Of a DNA stretch of 64,000 nt, positions 1 to 10,009 are shown one piece after another. Positions within the stretch are counted from its first letter, which is position 1. Every line of letters begins with the position of its first letter. The notes below the pieces were generated by a model. It did not search any database. It saw only the letters and a list, made by a program, of their open reading frames with translations, and had not been told where the DNA came from. The translations under genes and the position numbers were made by a program. Origin of the DNA: Spongiibacter thalassae. Lineage in GTDB: Bacteria > Pseudomonadota > Gammaproteobacteria > Pseudomonadales > Spongiibacteraceae. Where the stretch lies: the NCBI RefSeq assembly GCF_012272835.1, contig NZ_JAAWWK010000005.1:84125-148124 (forward strand), in the 5' to 3' direction.

Positions 1-583
1 TTTCCTGGCCGTGATTGGTCAGGGTTTCCAGTATCACCGACACGTTGGGGTCGCCCTCGCGCAGGCGGAAGATGGAACTGCCACCCATGCCGTCCAGCGG
101 CTTCATAATCACGTCACCGTGCTGCCGGTAGAATTCCCGCAGGCGCCGGGGGTCGCGGCTGACCAGCTGGCGCGGCGCGCACTGGGGGAATTGCAGGGCA
201 AACAGCTTTTCGTTGCAGTCGCGCAGGCTTTGCGGCCGATTGACCACCAGTGCGCCCTGTCGTTCGGCCAGCTCCAGAATATGGGTGGCGTAGAGAAATT
301 CGTTGTCAAAGGGCGGGTCCTTGCGCATCAGGATCACGTCGAGGTCGCCGAGGTCGATATCCTGGCACTCGCCCAGCTCGTAGAACGCGTCGGGATTGCG
401 AAAAGCGCGCAGACTCTGGCTGCGGGCGCGGGCACGGCCATTTTCAATGTACAGATCTGGCAGGCACATGTAGTGAATGTCCCAGCTGCGACCCATGGCT
501 GCCCAGAGCATGGCGAGGGTGGAGTCTTTCTTGTAGTTGACCTGGGTTATGGGATCCATAACCACGCCTAGCCGGATTGTCAT
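1..583 (-). CDS. gshB: Glutathione synthetase, 3' end cut by the window edge
   Basis: Cytoplasmic ATP-grasp enzyme that joins gamma-glutamylcysteine and glycine to make glutathione. The minus-strand frame opens with ATG at 583 and reads MTIRLGVVMDPI, the typical GshB N-terminus, then TLAMLWAAMGR and the GshB-like segments LMRKDPPFDNEF, VNRPQSLRDCNEKL and IMKPLDGMGGSSIF. About 194 residues are visible; the C-terminal part of the ATP-grasp fold lies left of position 1. The gene is divergent from pilG, the same neighbourhood as in Pseudomonas aeruginosa. The plus-strand open frame over the same bases is a shadow. Confidence 0.93.
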   Translation of the reverse strand, partial: MTIRLGVVMDPITQVNYKKDSTLAMLWAAMGRSWDIHYMCLPDLYIENGRARARSQSLRAFRNPDAFYELGECQDIDLGDLDVILMRKDPPFDNEFLYATHILELAERQGALVVNRPQSLRDCNEKLFALQFPQCAPRQLVSRDPRRLREFYRQHGDVIMKPLDGMGGSSIFRLREGDPNVSVILETLTNHGQE

Positions 584-956
584 ATATAAGCCTGTGGCAG
601 ATGTTGGATGGTGCGCGCCGGTGGTCGGTCCAAAAGGCGGACAGTAAACCGCGTTACCGGATAAATGTGATAACTGTTAAAGCCGTCGCGCTATGTTAAC
701 GAAAAAAGCGTATCCTCGGGACGGTTTGGTTGAGACTTCGCCGTTTCCACTGACATAAAATAACGTATACGAGACCTGGCGCGCAATTTGAACATCGCGC
801 CTGCGATGGTGGTAAAGGGGCTGTGGGTCGGCGGCAGAGCTTGGTCACATTACCGCGCCTGTCCGCTTGTGTTTTGCCACATTTCACGGTTTTATAAGGC
901 GCGTCCGCAAGTAGATCGTGAGCGCGGCTCGTCTTTATTTTGGGGTTTAGGTGTAT
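584..956. promoter_or_regulatory. Divergent intergenic region between gshB and pilG
   Basis: About 370 bases without a coding region. It must carry the gshB promoter on the minus strand and the chemosensory operon promoter on the plus strand. A possible sigma-70 -35 element TTGAGA lies near 729, followed by an A+T-rich stretch (ACATAAAATAA) around 752-762, but the spacing is not decisive. An AGG at 949-951 is the likely ribosome site for pilG. No RNA gene or repeat is seen here. Confidence 0.45.
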
Positions 957-1352
957 ATGGACGCTAATTTTTCCGACCTTAAGGTCATGATTATCGACGA
1001 TAGCAAGACCATTCGTCGGACGACTGAGACCCTGCTGGCCAAGGCCGGGTGTACCGTCATAACTGCCATCGACGGATTTGACGCATTGGCGAAAATAGCC
1101 GATACCAAGCCGGACATTATTTTTGTCGATATTATGATGCCCCGTCTCGATGGTTATCAGACCTGTGCCTTGATCAAAAATAACAGTGAATTCAAGGACA
1201 CGCCGGTCATCATGCTGTCCAGCAAGGACGGCTTGTTCGACAAGGCCAAAGGCCGTATCGTGGGCTCGGATCAATATCTGACCAAGCCCTTCAGTAAAAA
1301 TGAGTTGCTGGACGCGATCCAGACCCACGTCGCTAACGAAGCGGTCGACTAA
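957..1352 (+). CDS. pilG: Type IV pilus response regulator PilG
   Basis: Single-domain CheY-like receiver of the Pil-Chp system. In Pseudomonas PilG receives phosphate from ChpA and promotes pilus extension and cAMP signalling. Visible receiver features are the acidic pair in MIIDDSKTIRR, the phosphoacceptor Asp in IFVDIMMPRLDG, Ser in IMLSSKD and Lys in YLTKPFS. The protein is very close to PilG of P. aeruginosa, including ITAIDGFDALAKIADT. A GTG at 951 is also in frame, but AGG at 949-951 is spaced better for ATG 957, giving 131 residues. First gene of the pilGHIJ-chpAC operon. Confidence 0.95.
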   Translation: MDANFSDLKVMIIDDSKTIRRTTETLLAKAGCTVITAIDGFDALAKIADTKPDIIFVDIMMPRLDGYQTCALIKNNSEFKDTPVIMLSSKDGLFDKAKGRIVGSDQYLTKPFSKNELLDAIQTHVANEAVD

Positions 1353-1427
1353 CCGTAGCAGCTCGATAAGCAGAGTCCGACGGCCCGGAACTGTAAGCAG
1401 GCAGATTGTTTTAGCGAGAGGGATGCA

Positions 1428-1790
1428 ATGCCACGCGTATTAATCGTAGATGATTCACCCACTGAGATTCTGAAAATCACCCAGATTCTCCATAAACGTG
1501 GCTACGAGGTCATTACCGCTGCCAGCGGTGAAGAGGGTGTAGAAATGGTCAAGACCGAGATGCCGGATGTGGTATTGATGGATATCGTGATGCCCGGTCT
1601 CAACGGTTTTCAAGCAACACGTCAGCTCAGTCGCGACCCGCAGACCAGCGGCGTGCCGGTTATCATAGTGACCACCAAGAGTCAGGACACCGACCGCCTC
1701 TGGGGACAGCGCCAGGGAGCAAAGGGGTATATCACCAAACCGGTCGATGGTCGGGTACTCATCAAAACTATCGAAGCCGTGTTGAACTGA
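1428..1790 (+). CDS. pilH: Type IV pilus response regulator PilH
   Basis: Second CheY-like receiver (120 residues) of the Pil-Chp pathway, associated with pilus retraction and with draining phosphate from ChpA. The receiver signature is complete: VLIVDDSPTE, phosphoacceptor Asp in VVLMDIVMPGLNG, Thr in IIVTTKSQDTDR and Lys in YITKPVDG. GAGAGGGATGCA precedes ATG 1428 and supplies a good ribosome site. It sits 75 bases after pilG and 14 before pilI, inside one operon. Confidence 0.95.
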   Translation: MPRVLIVDDSPTEILKITQILHKRGYEVITAASGEEGVEMVKTEMPDVVLMDIVMPGLNGFQATRQLSRDPQTSGVPVIIVTTKSQDTDRLWGQRQGAKGYITKPVDGRVLIKTIEAVLN

Positions 1791-1804
1791 GCGGGCCGAC
1801 GTCG

Positions 1805-2347
1805 ATGTCTGAGCCGCTTAATATCTTTCGATATCTCACCGAGCTTGCCCGCCGCAGTCGCGGCGGCAGCGGTAATCTCACCACGATTCAGGACGCCTCC
1901 GACTCGCTGTGGAGTGGCGTCGGTTTTTCCGTAGATGGTCATCGCTGTGTCGCCCCGATGGGGGAAATTGTCGAGGTGCTCACCGAGCCGGTGGCGACCC
2001 GTTTGCCCGGGGTGAAAAGCTGGATCAAGGGCGTGGCCAATGTGCGCGGGCGCCTGTTGCCACTGCTCGATTTAAATGCGTTCCTGGAGCGCGGCGCAGT
2101 GCAGCAGCGTTCCAGCCGGCGCGTACTGGTGGTGGAGCACGGCGATATCTATATCGGACTCATCGTTGATGAAGTGTTTGGTATGCAGCATTTCCAGCTT
2201 GACGCCTTTCAGCACGACAGCGAGAACTTTCCGCCAAGCTTGCAGCGCTATATCGATGGCCATTACAAACAGGGGGGCACCCAATGGGCGCTGTTTCGTC
2301 CCCCGTATTTAATTGAAGATGAAGATTTTTATAATGTCGCAGCCTGA
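1805..2347 (+). CDS. pilI: CheW-like adaptor PilI
   Basis: Adaptor of 180 residues that couples the receptor PilJ to the kinase ChpA. A CheW fold is evident from about residue 35 (GVGFSVDGHRCVAPMGEIVEVL) through the glycine-rich GVANVRGRLLPLLDLNAFL and the YIGLIVDEVFGMQHF strand segment. The N-terminal 30 residues, with a Ser/Arg/Gly-rich stretch, precede the domain as in other PilI proteins. It follows pilH by 14 bases and precedes pilJ. Confidence 0.93.
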   Translation: MSEPLNIFRYLTELARRSRGGSGNLTTIQDASDSLWSGVGFSVDGHRCVAPMGEIVEVLTEPVATRLPGVKSWIKGVANVRGRLLPLLDLNAFLERGAVQQRSSRRVLVVEHGDIYIGLIVDEVFGMQHFQLDAFQHDSENFPPSLQRYIDGHYKQGGTQWALFRPPYLIEDEDFYNVAA

Positions 2348-2472
2348 ATAATCGGCGGCGAATGCCGGCGCCAGTGGCGCCGTCTTTGTCTGTGTGGAAG
2401 ACAGATCAATTCGCGCACAGGCGGTCAGCATAAAACTTGAATACAACAACTGCGATTCTGGAGTCGGGGCGA

Positions 2473-4506
2473 ATGAAAGCGAATAATCAGGGGGGCAGAT
2501 CGGCGCTGCGAACAAGCCGTACTGTCAGCGTGTTGGTCGGCCTTATCCTGGTAGGGTTTGTCGGCGCAGGGTTTAATACCTATGTGATTCTGCGTGATGC
2601 GGACTATGACCAGCGCTACCTGGAATTGACCGGAGAAATGCGGTTGTATGCCCAGCAGCTGGCCAACGCCTCCCGCGAAGCCGCACTGGGTGACACTGCC
2701 TCTTTCGATACTCTGGCGCGGTCGCAGCGGAATTTCAGAGCCGTGCGTCGGCAGCTGGTTGACGGCACCAGTGACTTGCCCTCACCGGCCAATATGCTCG
2801 GGTCAGATATCAACGAGCTCAATCAGCTGTGGGAGAAAGTTGATGCGGCGGCAGAGACCATCGTCAGCAACCGCGAGCGGATTATTTTCCTCTATGAAGT
2901 CGCGACAAACCTTAACCGACTGATTCCCCAATTGCAGTCAGCAAACAACGACGTGGTGGCACTGTTGCTTAACGGAGGCGCATCTGCCAGTCAGGTTGCC
3001 CTGGCCCAGCGCCAGTCCTGGTTGCTGGAGCGAATTGCCCGAAACGTCGATCGCATGCTTCAGGGCAGCGATGAGGCGACATCGGCGGCGGAGCAGTTCA
3101 GTCTGGATGCACGGGAGTTTGGCACGGTCGTCAGTGGTCTGCTGGAGGGGAACAAAAGCCTGGGCATAGACCGTGTGAACAGCAAGGAAATCCGTGCACT
3201 GCTGATGCGTATCGGGCAGGACTTCCAGATGATTAGCGGTTCGGTAGACGAAATATTCCAGGTGTCGCCGGAGCTGTCGAAGTCCACGGAAGCCGCTGAA
3301 TCGATTGTGGTAAACGTCCCTGAAATCATGCAGGTGACCAGTGACCTTTCAGCAGCGATCAGTCGCCTGGATCAATCGCGGCCGTTGTCGGTACCCAGTG
3401 CACTGGGCTTTGCCGGTTTGATTTTCTTCGCACTGGCCTTTCTGAGTCTGAGTTCATTCCGCAGTACCCAGCGCCGTTTGAAGGCCACAGCGGAAACCAA
3501 CGAGCGCAACCAGACGGCTATTTTGCGTCTGCTCGACGAACTGGCAGATCTCGCCGATGGTGACTTGACCACGTCGGCGACGGTGACCGAGGACTTTACC
3601 GGCGCTATTGCCGACTCGATCAACTACACCATCGACCAATTGCGGGTGCTGGTGTCGCAAATTAATGAAACCGCCCAACAGGTCTCCTCGGCCGCACAGA
3701 GCTCGCAGTCGACGGCGTTGACCCTCGCTGAGGCCTCCGAGAGTCAGGCGCGGGAAATCTCCGGTGCGTCGGCGGCCATTACCGATATGGCGGTCACCAT
3801 CGACAAGGTATCCAGCAATGCGCGGGAATCCGCGGCGGTTGCCCAGCGCTCGGTTGCTATCGCAAATACCGGCGCCGAGGTGGTACAGAACACGATCAAG
3901 GGTATGGATAATATCCGCGAACAGATTCAGGAAACTTCGAAGCGTATCAAGCGTCTGGGGGAATCAACCCAGGAAATCGGCGATATCGTATCGTTGATCA
4001 ACGACATCGCCGACCAGACCAATATCCTCGCCCTTAACGCGGCCATCCAGGCGTCGATGGCCGGTGACGCCGGCCGTGGTTTCGCGGTTGTTGCCGACGA
4101 AGTTCAGCGCCTCGCAGAGCGCTCCTCCGGGGCGACCAAGCAGATTGAAGCCCTGGTTAAGACCATTCAGTCAGACACCTCCGAGGCGGTTATCTCGATG
4201 GAGCAGACGACCTCGGAGGTGGTGCGGGGTGCCCGTCTGGCGCAGGACGCCGGTGCCGCACTGACAGAGATCGAGACTGTATCCCAGGAGCTGGCGGAGT
4301 TGATCGAGACGATCTCGAACGCCGCCGCCGACCAGGCCAAGTCAGCCGGGCAAATTTCGTCTACGATGAGAATTATCCAGGAGTTCACCTCGCAAACCTC
4401 TGCCGGTACCACCGAAACCGCAAAATCAATCGGTGAGCTGGCTGAGATGACCGATGACTTGCGCAGTTCGGTAGCGGGCTTCACGCTCCCCGGCCAAACA
4501 AGCTAG
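2473..4506 (+). CDS. pilJ: Methyl-accepting chemotaxis receptor PilJ
   Basis: Inner-membrane chemoreceptor of the twitching-motility system. From ATG 2473 it has 677 residues, close to the roughly 680 of PilJ. A first membrane helix lies near residues 18-38 ([16 protein letters not shown]) and a periplasmic PilJ-type sensor domain runs to about 300. A second helix lies near 310-330, followed by HAMP and a cytoplasmic signalling domain with the conserved hairpin tip (residues about 500-540, including [18 protein letters not shown]). A TTG at 2437 would add 12 residues; GGGGCG just before ATG 2473 argues for the shorter form. pilK, which follows pilJ in Pseudomonas, is absent here. Confidence 0.94.
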   Translation: MKANNQGGRSALRTSRTVSVLVGLILVGFVGAGFNTYVILRDADYDQRYLELTGEMRLYAQQLANASREAALGDTASFDTLARSQRNFRAVRRQLVDGTSDLPSPANMLGSDINELNQLWEKVDAAAETIVSNRERIIFLYEVATNLNRLIPQLQSANNDVVALLLNGGASASQVALAQRQSWLLERIARNVDRMLQGSDEATSAAEQFSLDAREFGTVVSGLLEGNKSLGIDRVNSKEIRALLMRIGQDFQMISGSVDEIFQVSPELSKSTEAAESIVVNVPEIMQVTSDLSAAISRLDQSRPLSVPSALGFAGLIFFALAFLSLSSFRSTQRRLKATAETNERNQTAILRLLDELADLADGDLTTSATVTEDFTGAIADSINYTIDQLRVLVSQINETAQQVSSAAQSSQSTALTLAEASESQAREISGASAAITDMAVTIDKVSSNARESAAVAQRSVAIANTGAEVVQNTIKGMDNIREQIQETSKRIKRLGESTQEIGDIVSLINDIADQTNILALNAAIQASMAGDAGRGFAVVADEVQRLAERSSGATKQIEALVKTIQSDTSEAVISMEQTTSEVVRGARLAQDAGAALTEIETVSQELAELIETISNAAADQAKSAGQISSTMRIIQEFTSQTSAGTTETAKSIGELAEMTDDLRSSVAGFTLPGQTS

Positions 4507-4543
4507 CCAGATACAGGCCCTACAGGAAACCGGGTTCAGGGAT

Positions 4544-7500
4544 ATGAGTGATCGTCGAGACTATATTGCACTTGATTGGCTGACCGCCGAACTGCGCGCA
4601 ACGCTGCAGCAGTGCGTTGCGATGATCCGTGGCCTGGGCGGCGACGACGTCGATACCGTGGTGCTGGAGTCGGTGTCCGGGCTGCTGCATCAGGTGCACG
4701 GCAGCTTGCAAATGATCGAGTTCAGCGGTGCGGCGCTGCTCGTATCGGAAATGGAGCAGGCGGTGCGCGCGGTGATGGACGGTGCAATCGCCTCCGGCCA
4801 GCGCGCGGAATTGCTGACCACGGTTGCCAGCGTCGCCGACGATATTCCCGGTTACCTCGAAGCATTGCGCGCCCACCATTGTGAACTGCCGGTGTCGTTG
4901 ATGCTGATGCTCAACGAGCTGCGCGTTGTTCGCCGCCAGCCTCTGCTGTCCAGCGGGCTGTTGTTTTCCCCGCAGCGAGTGCCACCCCAGGGTCAGCCGC
5001 CCAAACGCGAGGATGTCGACGAGCTGCTGGAAAAATTGCGGCAAATGTTCCAGTTGGCGCTGACCAGCTATTTTCGCGGCGGCGCCGATCGGGCAAAAGG
5101 CCTGCAGTATTTACAGAAGGTAAGCCACCGAATGGTGCGCCTTAGAGCGGGCAGCAAGCAGCAGACACTGTGGTTGGCGGCAAGTGCGCTGCTCGATGGT
5201 GTCGACGCAAATGGTTCACCTGGCAACAAGGCGCTCGACAATATGCTGCGCCGCTTGGACAGAGTGCTGCGCGATGTGGCGGGTGACGACGGCACTCGAG
5301 TGGAGACGCTGCAAAAAGACGTCATGTTCTATGCCTTGTGCGGCGACTATTCTTCCGCGGCATTGCAACAGTTGCGCAGCCAGCAGCAGCTTGAAACGGG
5401 CTTGCTCGAAATCAGCGGCCAGCAGCAGTTGTTTGCCCGCGCGCTGCAAAGTCTGGTGCAGTCGTTGCAGTCAGCCTCGGTGAATGCCCTCAATGGTCCC
5501 AGTGCACCGCTGCGAATACAGATTAATGATATTGCCGACGGCATGGCTGTGCTCGGCTTGCAGGACTCGTTGTTGGCTCTGCGTGCGGTGGCAAAATTAC
5601 TTGACGATTCTACCTCGCTGCCTACGGCACAGGGTGTGAGCCGCGCGCTCCAGCGCCTGGTAGAACAGCTTGAAGCCCGCGGCGAAGACGTTGGCGAGGC
5701 CTCGCCTGCAGAGGCGCTGAATGACGCCCGGCGCAGCCTGATCACGAACGGTCGCAAGACCCTGTCGGTGTGCCAGGAGGCGATTGTTAACTATGTCGCC
5801 GAACAGTGGGACTACGAACATCTGCGCCCCCTGCCGGCACAGCTGTCGGAGCTGGCAGAGACCCTGCGCGAGGCCAATTTTGACGAGGCGGCGTCGATAC
5901 TCGACAGTGCGGCCGGTTACATCGACAACACACTGATCGGCGCGGCCGAAGGGCCAACATGGTCGACGCTCGACGCTCTTGCCGATGCACTCACTTCGGT
6001 GGATTACTATCTCGAGCGCTGCGGGGTGGGTGCCGATGGTGATGACCAGAATCTGATGGCGGTGGCCGCAGACTGTATTGCGCGCTTGAGCGATTCCGGC
6101 ATTGCGCCCACAGCGGATAATATCGTCTCCCTGAATCCGGCTGATACTCACACGCCGGCGGGCGTGGCAGAAACCGATCACGGCGCGTCGATGGTGGATG
6201 ATGCGGTTGACGGGGCCGAAGCCGAAGGCAGCGCGGTTGAGCTGGATCCGGATATTGTCGACATCTTTATTGAGGAAGCCGGAGACGTACTGAGCGCGCT
6301 CAATGAAAAGCTGCCGCGCTGGAAAAGCGGTCTGGCGTCGACCTCAATTCTTGCCGATGTGCGCCGCGCATTTCATACCCTCAAGGGCAGCGGCCGTATG
6401 GTGGGGGCTGAGCAGTGTGGTGAGCTGGGTTGGGCGGTGGAAAACATGCTCAACAAGGTTGTAGATGGCCAGTTCACCATGGACTCGCTGCGCTTTGATA
6501 CCGTCGAGGCTGCCAGCCAGTTACTACCGGAGCTGATCGAAGAACTGGCCCAGGGGCGAGCGTTGCCGCCAGCGCGCCTGCACAGTGTGTTGGTTGATGC
6601 GGCCGCGCTGAGCCGCGAACAGTCGCCCCAGCTGGTCACCCGCGCCGCGCAAAGCAGCAGTGAAGAAAGCGAGTTGACCGGTGTCTTTATTGGTGAGGCG
6701 GAAGTCCATCTCGGCGTTATCGAAAATTTCGTCAACAACGTTTATTCCTATCCCGCGCGATTGACCGACGAATTGCAGCGCTCCCTGCACACCCTTAAAG
6801 GGTCGTCAAAGATGGCCGAAGTGTGGGCCGTGGCCAGTATCATTACGCCTCTTGAGGGACTGGTGAAAGAGCTGCGGGCGATGCGAATTTACGCCGACGA
6901 GGCATTGGTGACGCTGATTGCCGATGTGTTGGCGGAAACCCGGAAATTGGTATCGCGCCTGCGCCATACCGATGCCTCGTCGCTGACTACGCCGGAGGTG
7001 TTGCGCACTCGAATCGAAGCGATGTCCCTGAAGTTGCTGGCTGAGGCCGAGGCCAATGGTGACTCGGCGTCACAGGCCGTGCCATCGGGTGCCCTGGATC
7101 GCTTTCTGCTGACCTTTGGCGATCAGATACAGTCGTTACAAGAGCGTCTGCAGCTCGCCGAGGGGAGCCCTCCGGGTAGTCTGTTTACCGAATATGCGTT
7201 GAGTATGGGGCACTTTGCCCAGCGCGCCGAGGAAATTGGCAGCGAGCCCACCGCGGAGCTTGCCCATGCGCTGGAGGTGCTGCTGAGTCATTGCAGCACA
7301 CCGGTGTCCCCCGGGTTTGTCAGTCTGGTGGAGGAGAGCCTCGACCAGCTAATGGACGACCTCAATCAGCTCGCCGCGGAAAATTCGGCGGTAGAAAACC
7401 CTCGCTTGCTTGAGCGACTGCGCGACTATGACGTGCTGGCAGAGCAGGAACAGGCAAGCCAGCCAGAGTCAGCCGGTCCATCGGATTTAACATTCGAGCC

Positions 7501-10009
7501 AGAACAACCAGACCAACCAGAACCGCCGGAATCCGAAGCAGAGTCAGAAACAGGGTTGGATGCGTTGCCGGAGGCGGCAATGCCCCTTGGCGATGTTGCC
7601 GAGAGCGATGCCAACGGCCCTGCGCTATCACCAGAGCCGCTGGCAACCTCGCGCCTCGAGGAATTTGTCGCCGAAGTCGAAGCCCAGGCTGAGACCGAGA
7701 TCCAGCTTGATGATGACGTCGACCCGGAAATCCTCGAAATCTTTCTGGAGGAGGCCCGCGACCTGTTGGAGGGGCTCGATGCCAGTCTGCAGGAATGGCG
7801 TGCAGATCTCAGCGACAAGCAACCTCTTGACGATATTCAGCGCTACTTGCATACCCTCAAGGGCGGGGCGCGTCTGTCGGGCATGAGCGCCCTTGGTGAC
7901 CGCTGTCACGATCTTGAAACGCTGATTGCCGAAGCCTTGGTGAACCGCGGTACCGACATGTCGCAGCTGTTGATACAGGTGCAGCAGGCCCAGGACACTC
8001 TGGTGCGCAGTCTTGAGGGCGTACTTGCCGGGGCGGCGCTTGAACAGCCTGAGGGCGGTGCGGCGGAGGCTGCCGATTTGGTAGAGGGTGTGCCCAATGC
8101 GGCGTCGTTGACAGCGGCAGCGGAAGCGCCGGTAGCAGGGCGGCAGCAACCCCTGGCTGCGCTGAATCGCGGTCCCCAGGAAATGATCAAAGTGCCCTCC
8201 GAACTGTTGGAGCGTCTGATTAACCTGGCAGGTGAAACCTCTATTGCCCGTGGTCGGGTAGAGGAGCAGGTTAACGAAGTTCATTTCTCCCTCGAAGAAA
8301 TGGAAATGACCGTTGAGCGCCTGCAGGAACAGGTGCGTCGGCTGGATATGGAAACTGAAGCACAGATTATCCACCGTCAGGAACAGATGGAAAGCGAGGG
8401 CGCAGAGGGATTTGATCCTCTGGAATTTGACCGTTATTCGCAGCTGCAACAGCTGTCGCGCTCACTGCTGGAGTCAGCGTCGGATCTGGTTGACCTGCGC
8501 AATACAGTGGTGGACAAGAGCCGCGATATGGAAACCCTGCTGTTGCAGCAGTCGCGGATCAACTCGGAGCTGCAGGAAGGCCTGATGCGTTCGCAGATGG
8601 TTCACTTCTCGCGCATGGTGCCGAGGTTGCGGCGGGGCATTCGCCAGCTGGCGGGGGAGCTGGGCAAACAGGTTGAATTCCAGGTTTTTAACGCCGAAGG
8701 TGAAATGGACAGGCGGGTGCTGGAACGTATTATTCCCGCGCTGGAGCATATGCTGCGCAATGCGGTCGATCACGGTGTCGAGAGCCTTGAGCAGCGCCGC
8801 GCCGCAGGCAAGCCGGATACCGCCATGGTGTCGATGCGGTTTGACCGGCAGGGCGGCGATGTACTTATTGAAATCAGCGACGACGGCGGCGGTATCGATT
8901 TTGAGGCGGTGCGTCGCAAGGCGGAGCGGCTGGGCCTGCTGAGTGCCGACGTCGAAATCGGCGAGCGGCAGTTGCTCGACTTTATCTTCCATGCGGGCTT
9001 CAGCACCTCGGACAATGTCACCCAGATATCCGGGCGTGGCGTCGGTATGGACGTTGTACGCAGCGAAATCAAACAGCTGGGCGGCTCCATCGATGTCCAC
9101 AGCGAGCGGGGCAAGGGAAGCCGCTTCGAGATTCGTCTGCCCTTTACCGTATCGGTTAACCGTGCACTGATGGTCAGCGTGGGCGGTGAAGTCTACGCCG
9201 TGCCGCTGAACAATATAGAAGGTATCGTGCGGGTCAGCCCCTACGAGCTGGAGGTCTACTACGAGGAAGGTGGGCCGGACTTCGAGTATGCCGGGCAGAG
9301 TTACCAACTGCGCTATATGGGTCAGATGATAGGCGTTAATGCGCCTCACCTGGAGGGGCATGTTGACCCTCGGCCGGTGCTGCTGATACGCAACGCTGAG
9401 CCACCCACTGCCATACAGGTCGACTCCCTGATGGGTTCCCGCGAGGTGGTGGTGAAGGCTCTCGGGCCCCAGTTCGCCGCCGTGCCGGATCTGTCCGGTG
9501 CGACAGTACTGGGTGATGGCAGCGTGGTGGTGATACTGGATATGTTGGCCAGTATTCGCGCCGATGCCGCGCGCCGGCTGAAACGTGCCGATCAGCACAT
9601 TGCGCTGGAGCAGCATCCCGCTGACGCCAAGCACGTAATGGTGGTGGACGATTCGGTGACGGTGCGCAAGGTTACCTCACGCCTGCTGGAACGTCAGCAG
9701 ATCAAGGTGAGTCTCGCCCGGGACGGTCTGGAAGCGGTGAACCTGCTTCAGGAGATGGAGACCCTGCCTGATGTGTTGCTGCTGGATATTGAAATGCCGC
9801 GCATGGACGGCTTTGAGGTGGCGAGCCGCTTGCGCAGCAGTCCCCGCCTCGCGTCCATTGCCATCATTATGATCAGTTCCCGTACCGGGCAGAAACACCG
9901 TCAGCGGGCATCCAGTCTCGGCGTGGACCGCTTCCTGGGGAAACCCTATCAGGAAATTCAGCTGTTAAAAGCGATTGAAGAAGTGTTAGCCAAGGTGGAA
10001 AACCCATGA
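4544..10009 (+). CDS. chpA: Hybrid chemotaxis kinase ChpA (CheA-type with receiver)
   Basis: Histidine kinase of 1821 residues at the core of the Pil-Chp system. Histidine phosphotransfer-type domains are recognisable around His52 (VHGSLQM), His611 (FHTLKGSGRM), His749 (LHTLKGSSKM) and His1103 (LHTLKGGARL), separated by Glu/Pro-rich linkers. Then come a dimerisation helix region near 1220-1370, the CheA-type ATPase with N-box MLRNAVDHGVES near 1403 and G-boxes (DDGGGID; GRGVGMDVV), a CheW-like regulatory domain to about 1690, and a C-terminal receiver with HVMVVDDSVTVRK and acceptor Asp1748 in LLLDIEMPRMDG. It is shorter than the 2472-residue Pseudomonas ChpA, with fewer phosphotransfer domains. 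Its end overlaps the next gene by ATGA. Confidence 0.95.
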   Translation: MSDRRDYIALDWLTAELRATLQQCVAMIRGLGGDDVDTVVLESVSGLLHQVHGSLQMIEFSGAALLVSEMEQAVRAVMDGAIASGQRAELLTTVASVADDIPGYLEALRAHHCELPVSLMLMLNELRVVRRQPLLSSGLLFSPQRVPPQGQPPKREDVDELLEKLRQMFQLALTSYFRGGADRAKGLQYLQKVSHRMVRLRAGSKQQTLWLAASALLDGVDANGSPGNKALDNMLRRLDRVLRDVAGDDGTRVETLQKDVMFYALCGDYSSAALQQLRSQQQLETGLLEISGQQQLFARALQSLVQSLQSASVNALNGPSAPLRIQINDIADGMAVLGLQDSLLALRAVAKLLDDSTSLPTAQGVSRALQRLVEQLEARGEDVGEASPAEALNDARRSLITNGRKTLSVCQEAIVNYVAEQWDYEHLRPLPAQLSELAETLREANFDEAASILDSAAGYIDNTLIGAAEGPTWSTLDALADALTSVDYYLERCGVGADGDDQNLMAVAADCIARLSDSGIAPTADNIVSLNPADTHTPAGVAETDHGASMVDDAVDGAEAEGSAVELDPDIVDIFIEEAGDVLSALNEKLPRWKSGLASTSILADVRRAFHTLKGSGRMVGAEQCGELGWAVENMLNKVVDGQFTMDSLRFDTVEAASQLLPELIEELAQGRALPPARLHSVLVDAAALSREQSPQLVTRAAQSSSEESELTGVFIGEAEVHLGVIENFVNNVYSYPARLTDELQRSLHTLKGSSKMAEVWAVASIITPLEGLVKELRAMRIYADEALVTLIADVLAETRKLVSRLRHTDASSLTTPEVLRTRIEAMSLKLLAEAEANGDSASQAVPSGALDRFLLTFGDQIQSLQERLQLAEGSPPGSLFTEYALSMGHFAQRAEEIGSEPTAELAHALEVLLSHCSTPVSPGFVSLVEESLDQLMDDLNQLAAENSAVENPRLLERLRDYDVLAEQEQASQPESAGPSDLTFEPEQPDQPEPPESEAESETGLDALPEAAMPLGDVAESDANGPALSPEPLATSRLEEFVAEVEAQAETEIQLDDDVDPEILEIFLEEARDLLEGLDASLQEWRADLSDKQPLDDIQRYLHTLKGGARLSGMSALGDRCHDLETLIAEALVNRGTDMSQLLIQVQQAQDTLVRSLEGVLAGAALEQPEGGAAEAADLVEGVPNAASLTAAAEAPVAGRQQPLAALNRGPQEMIKVPSELLERLINLAGETSIARGRVEEQVNEVHFSLEEMEMTVERLQEQVRRLDMETEAQIIHRQEQMESEGAEGFDPLEFDRYSQLQQLSRSLLESASDLVDLRNTVVDKSRDMETLLLQQSRINSELQEGLMRSQMVHFSRMVPRLRRGIRQLAGELGKQVEFQVFNAEGEMDRRVLERIIPALEHMLRNAVDHGVESLEQRRAAGKPDTAMVSMRFDRQGGDVLIEISDDGGGIDFEAVRRKAERLGLLSADVEIGERQLLDFIFHAGFSTSDNVTQISGRGVGMDVVRSEIKQLGGSIDVHSERGKGSRFEIRLPFTVSVNRALMVSVGGEVYAVPLNNIEGIVRVSPYELEVYYEEGGPDFEYAGQSYQLRYMGQMIGVNAPHLEGHVDPRPVLLIRNAEPPTAIQVDSLMGSREVVVKALGPQFAAVPDLSGATVLGDGSVVVILDMLASIRADAARRLKRADQHIALEQHPADAKHVMVVDDSVTVRKVTSRLLERQQIKVSLARDGLEAVNLLQEMETLPDVLLLDIEMPRMDGFEVASRLRSSPRLASIAIIMISSRTGQKHRQRASSLGVDRFLGKPYQEIQLLKAIEEVLAKVENP

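Noticed and set aside
11-571. 186-codon plus-strand frame opposite gshB
   Set aside because: The minus strand encodes clear glutathione synthetase over the same bases.
696-1328. 210-codon minus-strand frame over pilG
   Set aside because: Antisense to PilG, which has all receiver motifs; the frame has no recognisable protein pattern.
8474-9634. 386-codon minus-strand frame inside chpA
   Set aside because: Shadow of the kinase/CheW part of ChpA, caused by high G+C third positions.
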